Below are positions 45,618-54,757 of a stretch of DNA of 64,000 nt, piece by piece; position 1 is the stretch's first letter; each line of letters starts with the position of its first letter. A program made the translations under genes and the position numbers. Source of the stretch: Amorphophallus konjac (Eukaryota; Streptophyta; Magnoliopsida; Alismatales; Araceae); the NCBI GenBank assembly GCA_022559845.1, contig CM040124.1:70641491-70705490 (forward strand). Direction: 5' to 3'. The notes under the pieces are model-generated. The model searched no databases, was not told the DNA's origin, and worked only from the letters and a program-made list of their open reading frames with translations.

Positions 45618-48014
45618 TGATGTGACACAACCTTGGGGTGATCATCACATGATCAAATGGCCCTTGGACCTAGCAAGCAACCAACGCATGAATCGGTGAC
45701 TTTACTCGGGCGGACTCACCCGCTAAGCGCACTCTTGTGCCCGTAGGCAAACCGGTGATAGTGGTGAGGGTCCGGGACGGGCCCTTGCTGCTCCGAGGGT
45801 TGGCTAGCTTTGGATTGGACCTCTCAAGGGTCCTAGGATGCCCACTCTCGTAGGTGGCCAGCACGCCGAGGGCGTGGGTGTTAATGGCTCTCTCGCAACT
45901 CACACGCGGTAGTCACTCAATCACAAGCAAATTCGGGTTCGGGCGCTCCACTTACCACCAACGGCACTAAGATGCGATACTACTTAAGCAAGGGAATTTC
46001 AGCAAAGAGGAGTGTGCAGTGGCTCACCTAGTCGGTGTGAAGACACCGATCCCGGTCGGAGACGAGGGCGAGCGAGGAAGCGTGGGCTTACCCGCACGCC
46101 GGGCCGGAGAAGCTTCGATCTGAAATTTTAATTTACATGCACTACACCCCATGCAAGGGGGGGGATCTTGGGGTTGGGGTTAATGTGAATACAACAATAC
46201 GACCTCCACGCAGGGAGGGGCCTTCATCCGGCCAAGCGGGGTGGGGAAACTAAAGCAAAGAACGACGACTAAGTGTGGATGCCGACTCTGCCGGCTGTCT
46301 GCCAACAGGGATAGTGGGTCGGTGTTGCAGCTGTAGATCCCGCTCACGAATTTTGCTGATGGCGAGGTCGGCGGAGAAATCTTTGTAATAGGAAGGGGAA
46401 TGCCTCAGAATTTTTTTGATTTCTTCTGGAGAAGCTACTGGTCGGGGATGAAGATGGAACAGGACCTCTGTTTCTCGGACTAGCAGGGACTGACTTCCAA
46501 TAGTAGGATGCAGAGGGTACCCCGGCCGCTCCCGTTGTCGGAATCAGGCGCCGTCAGAGTCGTTGGAATCGTAGTCAAGGTCTCTTCGCAGCAAAAGAGA
46601 CGGGGAAGCTTCCGATGTCAGGGGAGGTCTGAGGATGCTGAACACTGCTGACAGGTCGAAGCAGACTGTGTTGTAGCAGAGCGATGCAGCAGAGGGAGAA
46701 AAATGGTAACTCCGGCCACCGGAGGCCGAATGGAACTCTGCTTCCTGATTCTGAAAATATACGGAGAGAAGTAGAACTTTGGAGAAGAAATGGTGGACTG
46801 ATTCCTCCGAGGTTTGTCGTGGCAGGGATCTCAATCCGGTTCTGGTGCTCAGCAGGATCGGTTCCGCGCAGTTAGGGGAGAACAGAGTTTCTGAACAGCC
46901 CTGAGCTCCGATGAAGACGAAACCACTTCTGTTGTGAAGGAGACTAGCAGACGCTTCCGACGATGGCTCTTGAGTCTTCAAACTCGTCCGGAGGAGGTCG
47001 TGGTGGCCGCTGCAAGTTGCTGGTCTACTGTATATCTTCAGTTGAGAGCTGTAGGTTGATGATGATGGGGGGGAATGGGGTATATGGGAGGGGAAATGAG
47101 GGTGGATGAGTGTGGGGAAAGCCCGGGCTGTGAGGGGGTCTAGGAGGGGGTGTTCTAAGGTGGGGGAAGGGAAGAATGGGGTCTAGAAGGGGGTCTAACA
47201 GGTGGTGGGAGGAGGAGCTACGAATTTGGGAAGGTGGGTGAGAGGAGAAGGTGATGGGGGGGCACAAGTGAGTGGAGGGAGTGGTGGATTTCAAATTTGA
47301 AATGGCCTTGGAAGTTGTGGGGTTGTGTGGGGGAAGGGGTTGATTGTGTTGGAACGGGGAAAGTGGTGTTGGAATGTGGAAGATGGTGTTGGAATGGTGA
47401 GGGATCTCCTTGGGACTAGGTGGGTGAAGTAATGGAGGCCATGGGGAAGTGGAGGGCTTTAATGATGGTAGGTGGGGGTTGAGGTGGTTGGGAAGGGAGG
47501 AGAGAGAAGAAAATTCGAAATTGGGTGTTGAGGAGAGAGAAAGTGGGGTGAAAAAAAGAGATTAAGAGAGGGAAGGGTGGGGAATCTCTCCCCTAGGGCT
47601 TCTCACCCAAAAAATGTTGGAATCACTCCACTAAACTAAGCTTTGGACTCTCAAATGGCATTTTTCATTCAATGATTCATTACCTCAAAATGGAGAGAGT
47701 GGAGTCCTATTTATAGGGATCCCACAATTTACAATAAGACCCTGACTTTTGACACATTAACAAATAACCGAAGGAAGGGGGGGACGCCCATGGGCCTAGC
47801 CCAAAGAAATAGGCCCAATAGCAAACTCATTAGCCTAATGTGACTCAAACTTAGGGAAATGACTCAAATAAAAGGAAAATTACATGATTATGACTCAAAG
47901 AAAATATGAAAATTACATGACTCGACTTAGAGAAATATGACGGGCACAATGGAGCTATGCTAGCAGGCAATTGAAGTTGTAAAAAAATATGAAGGGCGAG
48001 AGATGCCCCCATCA
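45618..48014 (-). repeat. Element B, left LTR (3' LTR)
   Basis: Near-identical to the right LTR on both flanks, but the segment of about 47025-47275 is not. It reads like the A LTR (GATGAGTGTGGG..., GGGGGTGTTCTAAGG, then GCTACGAATTTGG). The minus-strand TATAAATAG box is at about 47707-47716. The left part has a hairpin (TCGGTGTGAAGACACCGA, about 46040). No genes. Confidence 0.88.
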
Positions 48015-48477
48015 TACCCCCGGGGTGCGAAGAACTCGACTCCGTCGAGTATGAGTCCGCCGGGGGAGAGGTCTTCCAACGCAACTCCGAGCAAGCTACA
48101 ACCTCCAAACTCAACCTCGCGTTCGCAACCAGGGGACGGCGCTTCAACTTCTCAAGGTGGCTTGGACACACCCTCTTGCCAATGATAGTACCTTGCTTGC
48201 CCAGTATTGCCTCCGTGTGCACACGTCGGACTCTCAAGCTTTTATGTGGAAGCTCTCCGAGGGTGTCGCTCACATAGATGGGGGTAGGCTCAAGGTGCTC
48301 ACTAGGATCTACCGCGGTGCCCTTAGAGGGTGCTAGATCCGTTATATGAAAAGTGAGGTATATCCCAAAATCCCATGAGTAAATCCAACCCATAAGCCAG
48401 GTTGCCAAAGCCACTTGGAACATGGAAGGTCCAAGTCCTCGTACCATCGATTTGGAGGTGGCCCTAAGGTGGAGTCA
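47851..48477 (-). pseudogene. Integrase-like C-terminal tail of element B
   Basis: Continues the 713-codon frame of B after a single TGA (48475-48477). It reads GLGPSMFQVAL and FHITDLAPSKGT, corresponding to the GPF...VTDLVPYKG tail in element A. It then crosses the LTR border at 48014 and runs more than 50 codons into the LTR before stopping at 47851. No catalytic core. Confidence 0.65.
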
Positions 48478-50616
48478 TTCCAAAGCCACCATCGTGAGGT
48501 TGCCTTCTTGGAATTCAAAGTGCCACTCGTGAGTTTTTGCTCGCTTATTACGATCCTCACCGCCCATTGCTAGATGCTTGCTTGAATGAGTATGCCTTGA
48601 GCTACGGTGCGGTGTGGGTGGGAAGTGTGTGGTATGCAAAGGGGAACCGGAGCAACCAAAAGTAGACCTATCATGTAATGATGCAGTGTAGACTTCGGTC
48701 AACTTAGGTGGGCCGGGGCACCCGTAGGTGGCCCTATCATGCAAAGTGGTGGTAAATATCGGGAGACCCGGACATCCGTAGATGCCTTTGACATGTGTAT
48801 AACCAATGTGAAGTGAGGGAGGGCCGGGGCATCCATAGGTGTACCTTTCATGTGTGAGTGCCGGGGGACCCGAACATCCGTGAATGCTCCTAACATGTTT
48901 AAGACTTATGATGAATGACGGTGGCCCATTACATCCGAATATGGACCACTCATGCTTTCCACTTGACATGTGGGTGATATGAATGAATGGACCCAACATA
49001 GTGTTCATGCCAAGTGGTGTGGTAAGCCTAGACACATGCATGTCTTTCCTAATGGTGACTTTCATATATATAGGTGTGGGACAACCCTTTAACTGCAATT
49101 GGAAAGGATCGAATGGATCTAAAAAGGTGGTCATCATGGGGTGGGGCACCACCTTATTACCTAGGGGTATGTGGCCCAAGGTCATGGTTTCCAAGGTGTA
49201 ACCCGGGTTATGGATGAGGTGGGTTTGGCCCAATATGGTGGGTGAGGGTAGGAAATGGTGGGTGGTGGGTAAGATGGTTGAGTCACATGGGGAACTAGAC
49301 TCCCATAGGAAGGGATCAAAGGGGTCACGGAAAGGTCTTCCTAGAGGGAGGCACTCTATGTTTTCAAGGTTCCCAAATTGTGAGTCATCCTCCTCCAAGG
49401 TAATTGGGCCAATGTTTCTAGTGGGTTGGCCGATCAAAGTATTTGGGATCTCAATGGTAGGGGAGTAGATCGAGATGGATTCTTCTACCATAGGGAGAAG
49501 GAAAAGGAGGTCGCTAGTGTAGCAACCAATAGTATAGACCGAGGTGATTGACCCGATGCATAGGTGTAGGAGGCCAAGGCTTCTAGGTTGTTCGGCCATA
49601 GGGGTCAACATACTAGTGAACTCAATTTGCCATGCTAAGCCTCTAAGAAAATCTTCTAAGGTCTCTACTTGATAAGATGCTTGGATTGTGGTGTGATAAG
49701 AGGAGATGGGCACTATGGGATGATTTTCCTTCATGGGTGGGTAAACATAGGACATGATGGGGTGAAGTGGTCTCTCCTTTAGCCATCTAGCTAGGGGCCC
49801 ATCTATGATTATGGTGTTATTTGTGAAGGCTTGTGGCTCTTGGGGGTTCAAGCTATGTGAAGGGGACATTTGTGATTCTTCCTCACCGTATATATGAACT
49901 TGGGTTTCCTCAAGGATGGGGATGAGTTGATGTCCTTCTTCCTTATTGATAGGAGTATGAATTTCCTTGAATGTGGGGAAAGGATTTGGGTTGGTGTCCA
50001 ATCCCGGGGATTTGGTCTTGTGGGCCGGCTTCTCCTCATGTTCACTCATGACCTCATTCATTCTTTGAAGTGGGTTGAGAGGGCATGGTGGCCGGGTATG
50101 GGGCTCCGGTGGGTGAGGGAACAAAAGGTTGTTGAAACCATAGGCTCCCGGGAGATGTGGGGGATGAACTAGGCAAGACCAACGTAATGGGTGGAAGGTG
50201 GTATTCCGTTCATCAAGCCATTGTTTCCCTAGGATTATGCAAGGGCCTTCCAAAGTACCAATTTGACACCATGCTCCATCAAAGTATTTGATCTCTCCAA
50301 ACCATTTATGGAATTCAACGAAGACTAGGTCTCCGTTGTGCACAATTTGTCCGGTCGTAGAGAGGGTGGCTACAATTTCGGGGGATACCCAATTATCTTC
50401 TACCATGTAGATGAAGTCAATTTCTGTGGGGCTCCCATTAGGTAGGTATGCTTGGGATATGATGAGAATTTGAGCCTTTTGGTCTGTAGACTCAATGACA
50501 GTGGGAGGGGGATAATACATGGAATGATCCGATGAGAACTCTAATGCAAGCGTGCCCATGGACTTGACTTGTGAGAACAAGTCAAAGACTTTCTCTGATA
50601 CCACTTGATGTGACAC
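48475..50616 (-). CDS. Element B long ORF, unrecognised protein
   Basis: 713 codons without a stop. The apparent GTG start overlaps the LTR end and PBS. Residues of about 20-160 (IDFIYMVEDNWVSPEIVATL, then GQIVHNGDLVFVEFHKWFGE and FDGAWCQIGTLEG) form a module absent from A; I do not recognise it. A Pro-rich linker follows. From about residue 285 comes the region shared with A: SYHTTIQASYQ, AEQPRSLGLLHLCIGSITSV, IGCYTSDLL, NKVVPHPMMTTFLDPFDPF, MHVSRLTTPLGMNTMLGPFIHI. Then come six GCPGPP-type repeats and a His/Lys-rich end. No protease, RT or integrase core motif occurs. The open frame and conservation with A argue for selection or recent activity. Confidence 0.7.
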   Translation of the reverse strand: MSHQVVSEKVFDLFSQVKSMGTLALEFSSDHSMYYPPPTVIESTDQKAQILIISQAYLPNGSPTEIDFIYMVEDNWVSPEIVATLSTTGQIVHNGDLVFVEFHKWFGEIKYFDGAWCQIGTLEGPCIILGKQWLDERNTTFHPLRWSCLVHPPHLPGAYGFNNLLFPHPPEPHTRPPCPLNPLQRMNEVMSEHEEKPAHKTKSPGLDTNPNPFPTFKEIHTPINKEEGHQLIPILEETQVHIYGEEESQMSPSHSLNPQEPQAFTNNTIIIDGPLARWLKERPLHPIMSYVYPPMKENHPIVPISSYHTTIQASYQVETLEDFLRGLAWQIEFTSMLTPMAEQPRSLGLLHLCIGSITSVYTIGCYTSDLLFLLPMVEESISIYSPTIEIPNTLIGQPTRNIGPITLEEDDSQFGNLENIECLPLGRPFRDPFDPFLWESSSPCDSTILPTTHHFLPSPTILGQTHLIHNPGYTLETMTLGHIPLGNKVVPHPMMTTFLDPFDPFQLQLKGCPTPIYMKVTIRKDMHVSRLTTPLGMNTMLGPFIHITHMSSGKHEWSIFGCNGPPSFIISLKHVRSIHGCSGPPALTHERYTYGCPGPPSLHIGYTHVKGIYGCPGLPIFTTTLHDRATYGCPGPPKLTEVYTASLHDRSTFGCSGSPLHTTHFPPTPHRSSRHTHSSKHLAMGGEDRNKRAKTHEWHFEFQEGNLTMVALE
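48639..48942 (-). repeat. Coding minisatellite, (F/Y)GCxGPP repeats, element B
   Basis: Six units with core (F/Y/H)-G-C-x-G-(P/L/S)-P, about 16-24 residues apart, starting on the plus strand near 48921, 48863, 48817, 48760, 48708 and 48640. The frame stays open through the array. Element A has four. Confidence 0.75.
50592..50603 (-). other. Primer-binding site of element B
   Basis: Minus strand TGGTATCAGAGA, two bases from the LTR end at 50606. Same PBS as A with the last base changed. Confidence 0.85.
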
Positions 50617-53029
50617 AACCTTGGGGTGATCATCACATGATCAAATGACCCTTGGACCTAGCAAGCAACCAACGCATGAATCGGTGACTTTACTCGGGCG
50701 GACTCACCCGCTAAGCGCACTCTTGTGCCCGTAGGCAAACCGGTGATAGTGGTGAGGGTCCGGGACGGGCCCTTGCTGCTCCGAGGGTTGGCTAGCTTTG
50801 GATTGGACCTCTCAAGGGTCCTAGGATGCCCACTCTCGTAGGCGGCCAGCACGCCGAGGGCGTGGGTGTTAATGGCTCTCTCGCAACTCACCCGCGGTAG
50901 TCACTCAATCACAAGCAAATTCGGGTTCGGGCGCTCCACTTACCACCGACGGCATTAAGATGCGATACTACTTAAGCAAGGGAATTTCAGCGAAGAGGAG
51001 TGTGCAGTGGCTCACCTAGTCGGTGTGAAGACACCGATCCCGGTCGGAGACGAGGGCGAGCGAGGAAGCGTGGGCTTACCCGCACGCCGCGCCGGAGAAG
51101 CTTCGATCTGAAATTTTAATTTACATGCACTACACCCCATGCAAGGGGGGGGGATCTTGGGGTTGGGGTTAATGTGAATACAACAATACTACCTCCACGC
51201 AGGGAGGGGCCTTCATCCGGCCAAGCGGGGTGGGGAAACTAAAGCAAAGAACGACGACTAAGTGTGGATGCCGACTCTGCCGGCTGTCTGCCAACAGGGA
51301 TAGTGGGTCGGTGTTGCAGCTGTAGATCCCACTCACGAATTTTGCTGATGGCGAGGTCGGCGGAGAAATCTTTGTAATAGGAAGGGGAATGCCTCGGAAT
51401 TTTTTTGATTTCTTCTGGAGAAGCTACTGGTCGGGGATGAAGATGGAACATGACCTCTATTTCTCGGACTAGCAGGGACTGACTTCCAATAGTAGGATGC
51501 AGAGGGTACCCCGGCCGCTCCCGTTGTCGGAATCAGGAGCCGTCAGAGTCGTTGGAATCATAGTCAAGGTCTCTTCGCAGAAAAAGAGACAGGGAAGCCT
51601 TCCGATGTCGGGGGAGGTCTGAGGATGCTGAACACTGCTGACAGGTCGAAGCAGACTGTGTTGTAGCAGAGCGACGCAGCAGAGGGAGAAAAATGGTAAC
51701 TCCGGCCACCGGAGGCCGAATGGAACTCCGCTTCCTGATTCTGAAAATAGACAGAGAGAAGTAGAACTTTTTAGAAGAAATGGTGGACTGATTCCTCCGA
51801 GGTTTGTCGTGGCAGGGCTCTCAATCCGGTTCTGGTGCTCAGCAGGATAGGTTCCACGCAGTCGGGGGAGAACAGAGTTTCTGAACAGCCCCGAGCTCCG
51901 ATGAAGACGAAACCACTTCTTTTGTGAAGGAGACCCGGAGAAGCTTCCAACAATGGCTCTTGAGTCTTCAAACTCGTCCGGATGGCATCGTGGTGATCGC
52001 TGCAAGAGACTGGTTCGTCTGTAACCTGTGGACAGCAACCTGCAACTCTTGTGTTGGCTTCTAAAGAAGGAGATGGGGGAGGTGTATGTATGAAAGGGGT
52101 GATGGGGTGGAAGAAGTAGTGTGTATGGAGGGATGGGGAATGCTAATGGAGATAGGAAGGGGATGGGAGGGGGCAGTGGGGGCAGGTCCTCAGCTGGAGG
52201 TAGGGGAAGGTGGAGGCAATGGAGGTGAATGGAGGGAGATGAGAGGGGCGACCCTAGCTAGAAGGGAGAGGGGGGGGGCGGCCAAATCATGGAGGGAGTG
52301 GTGGATTTCAAATTTGAAATGGCCTTGGAAGTTGTGGGGTTGTGTGGGGAAGGGGTTGATTGTGTTGGAATGGGGGAAGGGGTGTTGGAATGTGGAAGAT
52401 GGTGTTGGAATGGTGAGGGATCTCCTTGGGACTAGGTGGGTGGAGTAATGGAGGCCATGGGGAAGTGGAGGGCTTTAATGATGGTAGGTGGGGGTTGAGG
52501 TGGTTGGGAAGGGAGGAGAGAGAAGAAAATTCGAAATTGGGTGTTGAGGAGAGAGAAAGTGGGGTGAAAAAAAGATATTAAGAGAGGGAAGGGTGGGGAA
52601 TCTCTCCCCTAGGGCTTCTCATCCAAAAAATGTTGGAATCACTCCACTAAACTAAGCTTTGGACTCTCAAATGGCATTTTTCATTCAATGATTCATTACC
52701 TCAAAATGGAGAGAGTGGAGTCCTATTTATAGGGATCCCACAATTTACAATAAGACCCTGACTTTTGACACATTAACAAATAACCGAAGGAAGGGGGGAC
52801 GCCCATGGGCCTAGCCCAAAGAAATAGGCCCAATAGCAAACTCATTAGCCTAATGTGACTCAAACTTAGGGAAATGACTCAAATAAAAGGAAAATTACAT
52901 GATTATGACTCAAAGAAAATATGAAAATTACATGACTCGACTTAGAGAAATATGACGGGCACAATGGAGCTATGCTAGCAGGCAATTGAAGTTGTAAAAA
53001 AATATGAAGGGCGAGAGATGCCCCCATCA
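50606..53029 (-). repeat. Element B, right LTR (5' LTR)
   Basis: 2424 bp. Matches the left LTR except at about 52005-52295, where a different sequence stands (AACCTGTGGACAGCAACCTGC, then a G-rich tract). A minus-strand TATAAATAG box lies at about 52722-52731. No genes. Confidence 0.88.
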
Positions 53030-53034
53030 ATCAT
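53030..53034. repeat. Target duplication of element B, right copy (ATCAT)
   Basis: Identical to 45613-45617 and directly after the CCCCCATCA end of the B LTR. Confidence 0.92.
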
Positions 53035-54757
53035 CAGATAATTATCTGGCCCAAGAAGAAGATATCAGTAAAGGCTGAGATGAGTGGATGGAGAAGATGG
53101 CGGCTAATGAGCCGTCGACGGCAATGTTGAGGACGGATGAAGATCCGTCGATGACAGGGTCCTTCTGGCGAGGATGAGGATAGTTTGAAACCTTGGCAAG
53201 AGTGGTAATATTCTCTGGTATTTCGGAGATCAATGGTGGTCCTTCAAGCTGCGGAGAAGAGAACATCCTTTCCAGTGCAACGGAAATGTCCCGTATGTCG
53301 AACCATTTGTTCCACTCGCATTCCGGATCTTTGATCTTGCCTCTTTTGGTGATCCTCGGATATTTTTCAGCCAAATATACAGCATGTGATCCCCCATATA
53401 CTTCTCATGGGTAATCTCCCATCTGAACAACGGGCCCTCTATTGAAGTGGTTTGATAGAGTCCATGTGAGGGGCTTCCAATCCGCCTTGAACGGTCCTTT
53501 GAAGCCTAGGCCAAACCTGCGGTTCGGCCTAATTTCCTTTGGCGGTTTGAGTCTACCCTGTAACTGTGCGCCCAGACCTTTACCCTGTTGATAGCTGATG
53601 TTCCTCATAATCTCCCAACCTTTGGAGTGAAAAGGGAGACATGATGTTGCGGTTGCCTTGACCGGCTCCTTTGGTGCTAGTGGAACGTGAGATGAATCAC
53701 GTACGTCCAGTAGTGACAATATGGGCCGATGATACGGCCAAACATAGGGCAGAGAGGTGTTGATAGCATCCACTGTGTGAAGGACAGGTGTACTGACCAC
53801 TTTAATAATCCTCCCATTGTAAGGAAACTTCAGGCACTGATGGTTGGTGGAAGGCACAACGTCCATGGCTTCGATGTAAGGGCGACCCAGTATAGCCTTG
53901 AATGTGGGGTCCATGTCGAGGACATAGAATTCCGTGGGAATTGACATGGGGCCTAGTTCTGCCTTCAGAATAATCATCCCCTGCGGCGGCCTTTTGCTAT
54001 TGTCATAAGCCGTGACCGTGATCGAGGAAGGTCTTATTTGTTCCTCGTTGACCCCACACAACTGAAGGGTGTCCATGGAGATCACATTTATGGACGCACC
54101 CGTGTCTACAAGACACAGGTTTATGGATACCCCATTAATTTTTATAGAAATGTACAATGCATATTTCTGAGCTTCCTTGGGAGCGAGCTCGTAGTTGTGG
54201 AACATGATGGCCGGTTGTGTGTCTGTTGGGGTCAGGACGGTCGAAATCTTCTCCACGGGGAGGTCCTCATTAACCATGACTTTTTGAAGATATTCCATCA
54301 AGGCCGCCTGGTGGGATGTGGATCTTTGAAGTAGCTCCAGGATGGAGATCCGAGCAGGTGTCTTGTCCAAGTGTTTCAATAGATCATACTGTGTTCCAGG
54401 GATAGCTCTTTCTGGTTGTTCTCCATCATCCTTCTCTGGCTGAGACTGCTCAGGATTCTGACTGTTGTGGGGGAAAACCCTGTGGAAAATCCTTCCACTC
54501 CGGAGCACCATTGCCTGCGGCTTTTGTACCTCTGTGGGGGTAGCAGTGGGTTTTAACAAGGATTTGAGGGGTAGTGGTGGAGGAATGATTGATGAAGCAG
54601 GGGTGATGACGGGAGCAGGGATTCTGATGAGGGGTTTGTTAGGTGGAGGCATGGTGGAGGTAGAGGGGATATCGCGCGGATTATGAAGGATAAGGGGTCT
54701 GGAAGGTGGAGGTGGAGACGAAGTAGAAGTGGGTAGGGCTTGAAGCGGGCAATGATT
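53035..54757 (-). pseudogene. Protease region of element E
   Basis: Minus frame: a Pro-rich stretch, VLRSGRIF, a helical segment (LLKHLDKTPARISILELL), then the aspartic protease with LVDTGASINVIS (Asp codon at 54104-54106) and the conserved AILGRPYI. A glycine-rich stretch near WEIMRNISYQQGKGLGAQLQG resembles a G-patch. A TGA at 53405 interrupts the frame, which then continues EVYGGSH...LISSSWAR to a TAA at 53042. The protease itself is complete. It shares its frame with the upstream gag part. Confidence 0.85.

Larger units (their letters stand above)
45618..53029 (-). mobile_element. Non-autonomous LTR element B, relative of A
   Basis: 7412 bp in minus orientation, with LTRs of 2397 and 2424 bp (TGATG...CATCA termini), a PBS next to the right LTR and a single long internal frame. 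It shares LTR blocks, PBS position, the conserved middle protein region and the integrase-like tail with A, but has a different N-terminal module. Inserted into the protease-RT linker of E with a perfect ATCAT duplication. It is the youngest layer of its nest. Confidence 0.9.
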
